From the NCBI GenBank assembly GCA_002497685.1, contig DAEH01000087.1:4634-11096 (forward strand): DNA of 6,463 nucleotides. Reading direction: 5' to 3'. The stretch is from Euryarchaeota archaeon UBA169 (GTDB taxonomy: Archaea > Thermoplasmatota > Poseidoniia > MGIII > CG-Epi1). Below, one piece after another: positions 1-5,842 of this stretch (positions within the stretch are counted from its first letter, which is position 1; each line of letters starts with the position of its first letter). A program made the position numbers and the translations under genes. The notes under the pieces are model-generated. The model was not told where the DNA came from. It did no database searches and saw only the letters and a program-made list of their open reading frames with translations.

Positions 1-524
1 GCCGTAGAACATTCCCATGATCCACTTCCTCGGCGAACTTCAATAATATTTAGTTTTGCCCGATCAAGAGCTTTTGTTATTGTAGGCCTGACTAATTTTC
101 CGGAAACACGCCCAAGTCCAACAACACCATCGCCATTTCCAACAATAGTAGTTACTGCAAAACGAACTCTTCTACCTGAGTCAGACATTTTCTGAACCAT
201 GTGTATGTCAATTACTTCTTCCATTAAGTCAGTTATGAGTAAATCAACAATTGGAGCCTCTCTTAGAGGCAAACCAGTTGCAAGAGCATCATGAATAGTA
301 GTAATTTCGCCAGAAACAACTTTACGACCTAGCTCAGTTTTTGGAATCCATTTAGAGATTCTTTCTTCAGCAGCTTTTCTACGCTGTTGAGCAGGAGACA
401 ATGGAGGTCCTCTTTTTTGTCTATTATCTTTTTGAGGCCCTTTGCCTTTATATCTAGAATTACTATTTCCTTTATATCCAGAATTAGTTTTTTTATCTTC
501 AGTTTTCTTTACAGCTTCGCTCAT
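1..524 (-). CDS. rpsE: Small-subunit ribosomal protein S5 (uS5), 3' end missing
   Basis: S5 is a small-subunit protein that helps shape the decoding centre and supports translational accuracy. The first 174 residues are present; the C-terminal part runs off the left edge. The archaeal S5 core starts at W59 with WIPKTELG, followed by DIHMVQKMSDSGRRVRF (residues 106-122), the glycine-rich loop GNGDGVVGLG (129-138) and KLNIIEVRRGSGSWEC (157-172). ATG at 524 overlaps the L18 stop as ATGA. The upstream ribosome-binding motif is weak (GGTAAG). Residues 1-58 form a long, basic, low-complexity extension rich in Lys, Asn, Gly and Gln. As far as I recall, archaeal S5 proteins usually have only a few to about fifteen residues before this core tryptophan. 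The extension contains an imperfect 8-residue repeat (NSGYKGNS, NSRYKGKG). The gene identity is very secure; the role of the extension is unknown. Confidence 0.96.
   Translation of the reverse strand, partial: MSEAVKKTEDKKTNSGYKGNSNSRYKGKGPQKDNRQKRGPPLSPAQQRRKAAEERISKWIPKTELGRKVVSGEITTIHDALATGLPLREAPIVDLLITDLMEEVIDIHMVQKMSDSGRRVRFAVTTIVGNGDGVVGLGRVSGKLVRPTITKALDRAKLNIIEVRRGSGSWECST
445..486 (-). repeat. Imperfect 24-base tandem repeat in the S5 N-terminal extension
   Basis: Bases 445-462 and 469-486 are 18-base near-copies with one mismatch, 24 bases apart and in frame. They encode two 8-residue units, NSGYKGNS then NSRYKGKG, in the low-complexity basic N-terminus of S5. This looks like a short in-frame duplication that has since diverged. 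Only two units are visible. Confidence 0.7.
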
Positions 525-1012
525 TTCTTACCATCCATTTTTTTTGAAACTTTATCAAAATCTTTAACAACCTTTTCAGAAATATGACTTCCATTAATTC
601 GATCTTCTGAAGGGTATGAACTTTCAGAATGCGGAATTTCTAAACCGCCATCTACAAGTCCTTTTAACACAGCAAAAGCACGATTTCCTGAAATAGGAGT
701 TATCCTTCCGATATCTAAAACGGCAGAGGAGACTCCAGCCTTAACTGCATTTTTAGCAGCTAATTTTCCAGATAAATAAGAAGCAGGAACATTAGTCTTA
801 GAATTCTTCCATCCCATTTTTTCTAAATCTGAAGATGAAGCAGCAGCCAAAACACGATCGCCCTTTCCTTCAAAATTAGTTATCTGAATCATAACCTTAG
901 AATTAGTAAATCTTACTACGGCCCTAGGCAGTCCAGATTTCAGTAACGCTAATCTTTTACGATAGTTAGTTACCCCTTTTCTTCTACGAGAGAAGTGCAT
1001 TCTTTTTGGCAT
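521..1012 (-). CDS. rplR: Large-subunit ribosomal protein L18 (uL18)
   Basis: L18 binds 5S rRNA together with L5 and helps build the central protuberance of the large subunit. The 163-residue product shows the archaeal L18 pattern: basic N-terminus FSRRRKGVTNYRKRL (7-21), GLPRAVVR (27-34), YLSGKLAAKNAVKAG (79-93), AVLDIG (97-102), and the C-terminal GGLEIPHSE (122-130) with PSEDRINGSHI (134-144). It is somewhat shorter than many archaeal L18 proteins, mainly at the C-terminus, which ends in a lysine-rich tail. ATG at 1012 overlaps the L19e stop as TAATG. A GGAG motif lies about 9 bases upstream inside the end of L19e. It is followed by S5 through an ATGA overlap. Confidence 0.97.
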   Translation of the reverse strand: MPKRMHFSRRRKGVTNYRKRLALLKSGLPRAVVRFTNSKVMIQITNFEGKGDRVLAAASSSDLEKMGWKNSKTNVPASYLSGKLAAKNAVKAGVSSAVLDIGRITPISGNRAFAVLKGLVDGGLEIPHSESSYPSEDRINGSHISEKVVKDFDKVSKKMDGKK

Positions 1013-1476
1013 TATTTTTTATCTCCTAATTTTATTCCATCTATTTCCATATTATATCTTAAATGGTTTCTTGAATTGTAAACGCCACCTTTTGCACGGC
1101 GGTAGTATAGCCTGTATTGAGAAGAATCAATGACTTTCCCTTCTCTCAAAGTAGTTAATTCTTTACGTAATGCACGCACTTTAGTCATCCAAGATTCTTT
1201 CTTTGGAGTTCTTGCCCCTCCATGTCCTTTCCTTGAACCATGTCCCTTACGACGTCCCTTTGAACGTTGTACAGCCATAGCCTTCGCTCGCCCTCTAGAA
1301 ATTCCTTTCTTTTGATGCTTACGTATAAATTTTTGAACAATTAGTAATCGTACATCATCTCTTGTTACAGCTTCAGAGATACGCTCTTGGACTTCAGGAC
1401 GGTCATCAATCCAAACGCGATTAACTCCGCATTTCAGAACAGTTGAAGCAACCCTTCTTTGATAAGATAAATTCAT
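1012..1476 (-). CDS. rpl19e: Large-subunit ribosomal protein L19e (eL19)
   Basis: L19e is a long helical, strongly basic large-subunit protein found in archaea and eukaryotes but not bacteria. The 154 residues include the N-terminal QRRVASTVLKCGVNRVWID (6-24), the very basic central KKGISRGRAK followed by KGRRKGHGSRKGHGGARTPKKESW (residues 73-96), and the C-terminal YRLYYRRAKGGVYNSRNHLR (121-140). Length matches the family. ATG at 1476 overlaps the L32e stop as ATGA, with GGAG a few bases upstream (AGGAGAGACCT before ATG). Position between L32e and L18 is the standard archaeal order. Confidence 0.97.
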   Translation of the reverse strand: MNLSYQRRVASTVLKCGVNRVWIDDRPEVQERISEAVTRDDVRLLIVQKFIRKHQKKGISRGRAKAMAVQRSKGRRKGHGSRKGHGGARTPKKESWMTKVRALRKELTTLREGKVIDSSQYRLYYRRAKGGVYNSRNHLRYNMEIDGIKLGDKK

Positions 1477-1898
1477 AGGTCTCTCCTGTTCAATACACGT
1501 ATTTTCATCTCATCAGCTTTTTTGACAATCATTTCACGTTTTTTATCACCAACTTTGCTAGATATACGAATAGCTTGAACCTTAGGATCTATATTTTCTA
1601 AGTTACTTGGATTGTGAACTAAAATTTCTTCAAATCCAGAAGGATGCAATCCTCTAACGCTTGCAGGCCCTCTGAAACCAACCTGAACGACCGGAATTCT
1701 ATACTTGAAATGTCTTCTCATTTTAGAGTGTATACCGCGAGGACGTCTCCATTTTTGTCCTAACCTCTTATATCTAAACCAGTTTTGCCTTCTAAAGTTA
1801 GGTCTCTTGTGTGACATACGGTTTCTTTTTGATAAATCAGTTTTCTGTTCTTTAGTCAAAACAGGTTTTTGTCTAGGTTTGTATTCTTCATCGCTCAT
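1473..1898 (-). CDS. rpl32e: Large-subunit ribosomal protein L32e (eL32)
   Basis: L32e is a large-subunit protein shared by archaea and eukaryotes. The 141-residue product has the family core FRRQNWFRYKRLGQKWRRP (35-53) followed by RGIHSKMRRHFKYR (54-67), VGFRGPASVRGLHPSGFEE (73-91), and the C-terminal AIRISSKVGDKKREMIVKKA (109-128). About 30 residues of charged, poorly conserved sequence precede the core. ATG at 1898 overlaps the L6 stop as ATGA, and AAGGAG lies about 7 bases upstream, which supports this start. Its 3' end overlaps L19e as ATGA. Confidence 0.97.
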   Translation of the reverse strand: MSDEEYKPRQKPVLTKEQKTDLSKRNRMSHKRPNFRRQNWFRYKRLGQKWRRPRGIHSKMRRHFKYRIPVVQVGFRGPASVRGLHPSGFEEILVHNPSNLENIDPKVQAIRISSKVGDKKREMIVKKADEMKIRVLNRRDL

Positions 1899-2437
1899 TG
1901 TGCAGCTCCTTTAGAAACAACATAAATTCCATCTTGGAAAACTCGAATATCTCTTCCTTTTACAACAGTAGCTTGCTCTAAATTTGCAGCAGTTTGTCCA
2001 ACATCTTCAACATTGTTCCCCTCAATAGTTACTTTATCGCCTTTTGCAATAACTTTAGCTTCACCGTGAATGTTAGATAGCCTAGTTGTTTTTTCTCCTA
2101 AAAAGTTTGCAACATGGACTACATTTCCTTTCACGCTAACTTTCATTGGAAAGTGAGCAAAAACAATTTTCATTTCATACAAGAATCCAGACGAAACACC
2201 CTGAGCCATATTCTTCAAGTGAGCTCTCCAAGTTCCGATTAAGGCTTTTTCTTTTCTCCTTAATTTTTTACCAATTAATTTAATGGTTCCATTGTCTTCA
2301 GATACGGCAATCAAAGGGTGCTTGAAAGTACGGCTTAAGTCTCCTCTAGATCCGGAAAGTTTTACATCATGATTATCCATAGAAACGGTAACTCCTTCAG
2401 GCAAGTCTACACTGTAAATTAATTCTTTAAGTAACAT
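1895..2437 (-). CDS. rplF: Large-subunit ribosomal protein L6 (uL6)
   Basis: L6 lies at the base of the large-subunit stalk near the factor-binding site and the sarcin-ricin loop. The 180-residue product fits the archaeal two-domain form: an N-terminal half beginning with VDLPEGVTVSM (10-20) and VKLSGSRGDLSRTF (25-38), and the central TWRAHLKNMAQGVSSGFLYEM (residues 69-89). The second half has FPMKVSVKGNVVHVANFLGE (96-115), GDKVTIEGNNVEDVGQTAAN (133-152) and the terminal RDIRVFQDGIYVV (162-174). ATG at 2437 overlaps the S8 stop as TAATG. The stop overlaps L32e as ATGA. Nothing is anomalous. Confidence 0.97.
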   Translation of the reverse strand: MLLKELIYSVDLPEGVTVSMDNHDVKLSGSRGDLSRTFKHPLIAVSEDNGTIKLIGKKLRRKEKALIGTWRAHLKNMAQGVSSGFLYEMKIVFAHFPMKVSVKGNVVHVANFLGEKTTRLSNIHGEAKVIAKGDKVTIEGNNVEDVGQTAANLEQATVVKGRDIRVFQDGIYVVSKGAAQ

Positions 2438-2823
2438 TAGTAAACATAAGCTAAGAGCTTCCCTCCAGTTGATGCGCCTTTAGCAGCGTCATTATTCATA
2501 ACTCCAAAAGGAGTTGTAAGAATTAAAATACCAAAGTCTTTTGCAGGTAAATATCGAGCTTCGTGCCTTTCCATTTCTTTTAATTTAACTGAGAATCTAG
2601 GTTTAATTGCACCGCACCCATTAATTCTTCCATTCAAAGAAACATTGAAAACTCCACCTCTACCATTATCTTCATATTCATAACTATTTAGATATCCTTT
2701 TTCAGTTAATTGAGTTAGAACATCTCCAATTAACTTCGAAGCCGGAACAATGGCTGAGTTCTTGCCTACGTGGTCGGCATTTTTGATTATTATTAGCGCG
2801 TCAGATAGTGAATCGTGTCTCAT
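2437..2823 (-). CDS. rpsH: Small-subunit ribosomal protein S8 (uS8)
   Basis: S8 is a primary 16S rRNA-binding protein in the small-subunit platform. With the ATG at 2823 it has 128 residues, close to the usual archaeal length of about 130. Visible motifs are DSLSDALIIIKNAD (4-17), VPASKLIGDVL (26-36), GRGGVFNVSLNGRINGCGAIK (residues 54-74), PRFSVK (75-80), YLPAKDFGILILTTPFGVMN (91-110) and the C-terminal GGKLLAYVY. An alternative TTG start at 2835 would overlap the S14 stop and add four residues. I prefer the ATG because GAGGT (2829-2833) sits five bases before it and the family N-terminus aligns there. This leaves an 8-base gap after S14. Confidence 0.95.
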   Translation of the reverse strand: MRHDSLSDALIIIKNADHVGKNSAIVPASKLIGDVLTQLTEKGYLNSYEYEDNGRGGVFNVSLNGRINGCGAIKPRFSVKLKEMERHEARYLPAKDFGILILTTPFGVMNNDAAKGASTGGKLLAYVY

Positions 2824-2828
2824 TTTAA

Positions 2829-2833
2829 ACCTC
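2829..2833 (-). promoter_or_regulatory. Ribosome binding site for S8
   Basis: GAGGT lies five bases before the ATG at 2823 and shares two bases with the S14 stop codon TGA (2832-2834). This placement favours ATG at 2823 over TTG at 2835. It would let ribosomes finishing S14 restart on S8. Confidence 0.65.
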
Positions 2834-3002
2834 AATCATATTTTTTGAAACCAAGTTCGGTAGCTTTGTCTCTAAAGCATTGTCTACACAAATTTAGTCC
2901 ATGTCTGCGTACAAGTCCGCGTTTTCTATCACATAGAACACATCCTTCAATGCGTCCACGATAAACTTCTCTGACCTTTATTTTCACGTCATCGATGTTC
3001 AT
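2832..3002 (-). CDS. rpsN: Small-subunit ribosomal protein S14, zinc-binding archaeal type (uS14)
   Basis: S14 sits in the head of the small subunit and binds 16S rRNA. The 56-residue product has the four-cysteine zinc site C21-V-L-C24 and C39-R-Q-C42, the core RKRGLVRRHGLNLCRQCF (26-43) and the typical ending LGFKKYD. A longer reading from 3050 (72 residues) is possible in this frame, but I chose ATG 3002. It overlaps the L5 stop as ATGA, like most junctions here. It has a perfect GGAGGT nine bases upstream, and 56 residues is close to the family's usual size of about 50. The longer form would sit almost entirely inside the L5 gene. Confidence 0.93.
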   Translation of the reverse strand: MNIDDVKIKVREVYRGRIEGCVLCDRKRGLVRRHGLNLCRQCFRDKATELGFKKYD

Positions 3003-3511
3003 ACCTTGAATACCTCCAGGTTGAATTTTTCTTTCATAAATTCTTGACATTCTTCCGCATTAATGCGATGATTCTTGCCAACTCTATTATGTTTAATCTT
3101 TCTTCTAGCAACACGATATCCAGGACGCTCAAAAGCCACTGCGATATCTAAACCAAATATACCAATATCTGGATCATAACTTTCATTTTTATAACCAGTA
3201 TAATCAGGAATTCCAAAACTTACTCCACCAGTTTTTGAGAAACAATACGCAGGAAGTCTATTTTCTCTTACCCAAAGTGATTCTTTCAAAAAGTTGATTG
3301 CATTTTCTCCTCTTAATGTCACTTTACATCCAATCGGCATTCCTAAGCGTATCCCTAAGTCGCGGTTAGTTGATTTAGATAAAGTTCGGACAGGTTTACA
3401 TCCACTTAATTTAGTAAGTACAACTTCAGCCTTTCCTAATCTTTCACCAGCTTCTCCAACTCCTATATTTAGAACAACTTTTGCGATTTTCAGTTGCTTC
3501 ATTGGATTCAT
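2999..3511 (-). CDS. rplE: Large-subunit ribosomal protein L5 (uL5)
   Basis: L5 binds 5S rRNA and forms part of the central protuberance, contacting the small-subunit head. The 170-residue product matches the archaeal form: IAKVVLNIGVGEAGERLGKA (9-28), LSGCKPVRTLSKST (35-48), LGIRLGMPIGCKVTLRG (52-68), FGIPDYTGYKNESYDPDIGI (99-118), FGLDIAVAFERPGYRVARRK (119-138) and the C-terminal HRINAEECQEFMKEKF (148-163). ATG at 3511 overlaps the S4e stop as ATGA, and GAGGT lies six bases upstream. A second methionine at residue 4 is a less likely start. Confidence 0.97.
   Translation of the reverse strand: MNPMKQLKIAKVVLNIGVGEAGERLGKAEVVLTKLSGCKPVRTLSKSTNRDLGIRLGMPIGCKVTLRGENAINFLKESLWVRENRLPAYCFSKTGGVSFGIPDYTGYKNESYDPDIGIFGLDIAVAFERPGYRVARRKIKHNRVGKNHRINAEECQEFMKEKFNLEVFKV
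3012..3017 (-). promoter_or_regulatory. Ribosome binding site for S14
   Basis: GGAGGT lies nine bases before the ATG at 3002, inside the last codons of L5. It is one of the strongest Shine-Dalgarno matches in the window. It decides the S14 start in favour of 3002 over the upstream in-frame ATG at 3050. Confidence 0.75.
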
Positions 3512-4212
3512 ACTTTAACCTCTGGAAGGGAAACCATTGATTTCTTTTCACCAACTATAAATGAATAAGGCCTAATTGTTTGGAAACCTTCATACATAAC
3601 TAAGTTTGGCTTTGTACTTCTTGTTGTTTCTTCATCTTTTATTGTGGATATCATGCCTACGTGGCTTCCACCGATGATTAAGGATTGTGCACCTTTCTTA
3701 AATTTTAATACTTTCTTTATTTTCATACTAGGAAGTTCTAATTGTAAAACATCTCCAGTCTTAACTTTTTCTTTAGACAAAATGTTAGTACCATCATGTA
3801 AATTAATTTGCACGTGACCGCCTTTAACATTTCTTTTATTTTCTACTCTTGTAAGTTTCCATTTTGAATCAGCAGCTTTAATTGGAACAAATTCTATTCT
3901 TCCATGTTTATCAAGCATAGCTCTAACATGCATCTTAACCTTAGGAAGTGAAATTACATCCATTAATCCTACAGGAGATTTCGGTTTACGCACTACACGT
4001 TGATCAATCATTACCTCTCCATTGTTGAGGATAATTTTTGCTTCACGATTGTTATCGCAGACTTTCAGATAATCTCTTAAGATAGTTGAAATTGGCAATG
4101 CACCTTCCAAGGAGTGCTTTCCAGGCATAGGTTTGGTTGTCCATGTTCGTTCTTTTCTAGCTATATTCCAAGAACGAGGGGCAACTAATCTTTTTAGATG
4201 TCCACTACTCAT
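3508..4212 (-). CDS. rps4e: Small-subunit ribosomal protein S4e (eS4)
   Basis: S4e is a small-subunit protein of archaea and eukaryotes, absent from bacteria. The 234 residues open with the family signature HLKRLVAPRSWNIARKERTW (5-24). An S4-type RNA-binding region follows at about 40-95 (LRDYLKVCDNNREAKIILNN at 45-64, VMIDQRVVRKPKSPVGLMDV at 67-86). The central part includes NLHDGTNIL (137-145) and KTGDVLQLELP (151-161). A KOW-like segment lies at about 172-192 (KKGAQSLIIGGSHVG, then MISTI). Length is normal for the family. ATG at 4212 overlaps the L24 stop as ATGA, and AAGGAG lies seven bases upstream, within the last codons of the L24 SAP region. Confidence 0.97.
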   Translation of the reverse strand: MSSGHLKRLVAPRSWNIARKERTWTTKPMPGKHSLEGALPISTILRDYLKVCDNNREAKIILNNGEVMIDQRVVRKPKSPVGLMDVISLPKVKMHVRAMLDKHGRIEFVPIKAADSKWKLTRVENKRNVKGGHVQINLHDGTNILSKEKVKTGDVLQLELPSMKIKKVLKFKKGAQSLIIGGSHVGMISTIKDEETTRSTKPNLVMYEGFQTIRPYSFIVGEKKSMVSLPEVKV

Positions 4213-4859
4213 TTTGAATCTCCTTGTAATCGTTCAATCAGGTCAGCTTTCTTTCCGCTAACAGGCAATTTCTTTTCTTTCAAAAGTTCTTTTAATTCCG
4301 ATACAGACATTTTCGAATAGTCAATGTCTTCAGTTTTCGGCTCAGACGCATCTACTATAGTTTCTTCTTCCTCATCCGAACTTTCTTCAACTTTTGGTTC
4401 AGACGGTTCTACAGTTTCAGCTTCATACTCATCTTCTGCAGCTTCAAACTCAGATACTACTTCTTCAGTCCACTCTACAGAATCATTAATTCGATTTAAT
4501 ATTTTTCTTCTTCTTATATCTGACCAATCTGGATTAATTATAACTAAATTTGAGGCATCAATAGGCCTTTGTAGTTCAGTTCCATCAGATTTAAAGTAAG
4601 TGAATCCTTCCACATATACTTTTCTAGCCTTGCGATCAACTAATGACACCGCAGTGGCTGATTTTGACTTTCCTTCACCTCTGACAATCATAACACGGTC
4701 TCCTTTTTTGACCGGCATAGACCTAGGATATACAAATCCTCTAGATAGTTGTCTTTCTCTGAGACCTTTATCAATTGGTGAAGACATTTCACGATGTCTT
4801 CGATGATAAGGCGCCGTAAATCGGGCAAGTCTCTGTTTTCGTGGTTGTTTTGAACTCAT
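4209..4859 (-). CDS. rplX: Large-subunit ribosomal protein L24 (uL24) with acidic linker and C-terminal SAP-like domain
   Basis: L24 is an early assembly protein of the large subunit, located near the exit of the peptide tunnel. Residues 1-130 are an ordinary archaeal L24: basic start SSKQPRKQR, RRHREMSSPIDKGLRER (20-36), a KOW segment at about 48-75 (PVKKGDRVMIVRGEGKSKSA), VYVEGFTYFKSDGTELQRPI (81-100) and NLVIINPDW (104-112). The product is 216 residues, whereas archaeal L24 is usually about 120. The extra part is a highly acidic linker (132-180) and a SAP-like helix-turn-helix (181-215). ATG at 4859 follows the L14 stop by 7 bases. GAGG (4865-4868), overlapping that stop, serves as ribosome binding site. 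The reading frame is continuous and ends in an ATGA overlap with S4e, so the extension is not a frameshift artefact visible in this sequence. Confidence 0.96.
   Translation of the reverse strand: MSSKQPRKQRLARFTAPYHRRHREMSSPIDKGLRERQLSRGFVYPRSMPVKKGDRVMIVRGEGKSKSATAVSLVDRKARKVYVEGFTYFKSDGTELQRPIDASNLVIINPDWSDIRRRKILNRINDSVEWTEEVVSEFEAAEDEYEAETVEPSEPKVEESSDEEEETIVDASEPKTEDIDYSKMSVSELKELLKEKKLPVSGKKADLIERLQGDSK
4215..4319 (-). other. SAP-like domain at the C-terminus of L24
   Basis: Residues 181-215 of L24 read YSKMSVSELKELLKEKKLP then VSGKKADLIERLQ. This fits the SAP consensus closely: a first helix with the spaced Leu pattern V-x-x-L-K-x-L-L, a glycine/proline turn (LPVSGKK), and a second helix ending in ADLIERL. 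SAP domains are known DNA- and RNA-binding modules, most common in eukaryotic chromatin and RNA-processing proteins. The assignment is by eye from the motif; a binding role here is inference. Confidence 0.85.
4320..4466 (-). other. Acidic, probably disordered linker in L24
   Basis: Residues 132-180 are dominated by Glu, Asp, Ser, Thr and Val with almost no basic residues (for example VEESSDEEEETIVDASEPK at 157-175). A short motif occurs twice, PSEPKVE (152-158) and ASEPKTE (171-177). The composition suggests a flexible tether joining the L24 core to the SAP-like domain. Confidence 0.8.
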
Positions 4860-4866
4860 TTAATCC

Positions 4867-5265
4867 TCATACTATTGTTGTAGCTGCAGCAGCTATACGC
4901 GGCCACCTTTCGGCAGCTTCTCTTGAAACAGGTCCCTTAATTCCAGAACCTTTAGTTTCACCTTGTTCATTTGTTAGAACAGCAGCATTATCTTCAAATT
5001 GAACCATAGTTCCGTCAGCCCTTCTGAAAGGTCTACGGCACCTCACGATAACAGCTCTAACAAGCTGTCTACGCATTTCAGGGTTCCCTTTTTTGACAGA
5101 TGCAATTACCATATCACCAACACCTGCGGCAGGCGATCTTCGGTGTACACCTTTATAATTTAGAACAGTAACAATTTCCACAATTTTAGCCCCACTATTA
5201 TCAACACAGTCAATACGGGCACCTTGAGGTAATCCTCTCATTTGTCTTCCTGCAACAGCCCTCAT
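4867..5265 (-). CDS. rplN: Large-subunit ribosomal protein L14 (uL14)
   Basis: L14 lies at the subunit interface of the large subunit and contacts the small subunit. The 132-residue product shows GLPQGARIDCVDNSGAKIVE (11-30), YKGVHRRSPAAGVGDMVIAS (37-56), VKKGNPEMRRQLVRAVIVRC (57-76), DGTMVQFEDNAAVL (84-97) and GSGIKGPVSREAAERWPRIA (106-125), ending in a small-residue tail as in other archaea. Length matches the archaeal family. ATG at 5265 overlaps the S17 stop as ATGA, and AAGGAG lies six bases upstream. Confidence 0.98.
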   Translation of the reverse strand: MRAVAGRQMRGLPQGARIDCVDNSGAKIVEIVTVLNYKGVHRRSPAAGVGDMVIASVKKGNPEMRRQLVRAVIVRCRRPFRRADGTMVQFEDNAAVLTNEQGETKGSGIKGPVSREAAERWPRIAAAATTIV

Positions 5266-5603
5266 GGGTCTCTCCTTTCGATAACAACGAATGATTTAGT
5301 CTTAGATAGCGGCCTACATTCCATAACAGTTACAGCATCACCTTCGTTTGCTCCAACACTTGCTGGGCTGTGAGCGCTAATTTTAGATGAACTTCGCGCA
5401 TATCTTTCATATTTAGAATCATACTTCATTTTGTTAATTTGCACGACAACAGTTTTTTGAGCTTTAGCTTTTACAACAATTCCACGTAGAACTTGTCCCC
5501 TTACAGGCAGTGTCCCAAAGAACGGATCATTAGAATCACCATCCCATGGATTGGCTGGAGCTTCAACGTCGACTCCTATATCTCGTGGCTTATCTTTACT
5601 CAT
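5262..5603 (-). CDS. rpsQ: Small-subunit ribosomal protein S17 (uS17)
   Basis: S17 is a primary 16S rRNA-binding protein of OB-fold type. The 113 residues show the archaeal signature KPRDIGVDVEAPANPW (5-20), FFGTLPVRGQVLRGIVVKAK (28-47), KTVVVQINKMKYDSKYERYA (50-69), SSKISAHSPA (72-81) and the strongly conserved MECRPLSKTKSFVVIE (94-109). In some other archaeal S17 proteins the N-terminal loop before the first strand carries two cysteines and a histidine (C...CPFHG). Here the equivalent stretch is WDGDSNDPFFG (20-30), with none of these residues. ATG at 5603 overlaps the Rpp29 stop as ATGA and has GGTGA four bases upstream. Confidence 0.97.
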   Translation of the reverse strand: MSKDKPRDIGVDVEAPANPWDGDSNDPFFGTLPVRGQVLRGIVVKAKAQKTVVVQINKMKYDSKYERYARSSSKISAHSPASVGANEGDAVTVMECRPLSKTKSFVVIERRDP

Positions 5604-5842
5604 GCTTTCACCTTTTTAATTCGGTCTTGTGACCTGTAAGCTATTTTATTTCCATTAAGTTCACCAGTTTTGAACATGAATTTGCCAGGGCGCTTACTGA
5701 CCATTTTGGCTTTTCCATTAGAAAAAATAGTAATAGTCTCTCGAGTTTCATCGATGACTTTCCCTGCAATACCTTGTATGCTAGGGTCTGAATGTACAGA
5801 AACAGTCACTTCCTCACCCATGAATTCTCCTCTTCCATCCAT
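5600..5842 (-). CDS. rnp1: Ribonuclease P protein component 1 (Rpp29/Pop4 family)
   Basis: This protein is a subunit of archaeal RNase P, which removes 5' leaders from precursor tRNAs; it supports the catalytic RNA. The 80-residue product keeps the Sm-like core: EFMGEEVTVSVHSDPSIQGI (6-25), the hallmark GKVIDETRETITI (27-39), SKRPGKFMF (49-57) and the terminal SQDRIKKVK. It is at the short end for the family, with almost no N-terminal extension. ATG at 5842 overlaps the aIF1 stop as TAATG and has GAGGT six bases upstream. A second ATG at 5821 also has GGAG before it, but starting there would remove residues that align with the family core. The position between aIF1 and S17 is the standard euryarchaeal arrangement. 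Confidence 0.92.
   Translation of the reverse strand: MDGRGEFMGEEVTVSVHSDPSIQGIAGKVIDETRETITIFSNGKAKMVSKRPGKFMFKTGELNGNKIAYRSQDRIKKVKA

Noticed and set aside
2824..2835. TTG start for S8 overlapping the S14 stop
   Set aside because: The ATG at 2823 has GAGGT at good spacing and matches the family N-terminus; the TTG version would place that motif inside its own first codons.
3003..3050. Upstream in-frame ATG that would lengthen S14 to 72 residues
   Set aside because: The extra 16 residues lie inside L5, do not resemble S14, and the ATG at 3002 has both an ATGA overlap and a GGAGGT motif.
3294..3518. Plus-strand open frame opposite L5
   Set aside because: It is fully antisense to a well-conserved gene and shows no domain. 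The same holds for the other plus-strand frames at 387-587, 1130-1315, 1705-1914, 4600-4806, 5670-5888 and 5921-6142.
4324..4599. Plus-strand open frame rich in serine opposite the L24 tail
   Set aside because: Its serine and alanine runs are the reverse complement of the Glu/Asp codons in the acidic linker. It has no recognisable protein features and lies wholly antisense to a secure gene.
5600..5821. Internal ATG start for Rpp29 at 5821
   Set aside because: It has a plausible GGAG upstream, but starting there would remove residues aligning with the family core and lose the TAATG coupling with aIF1. It is kept only as an alternative.
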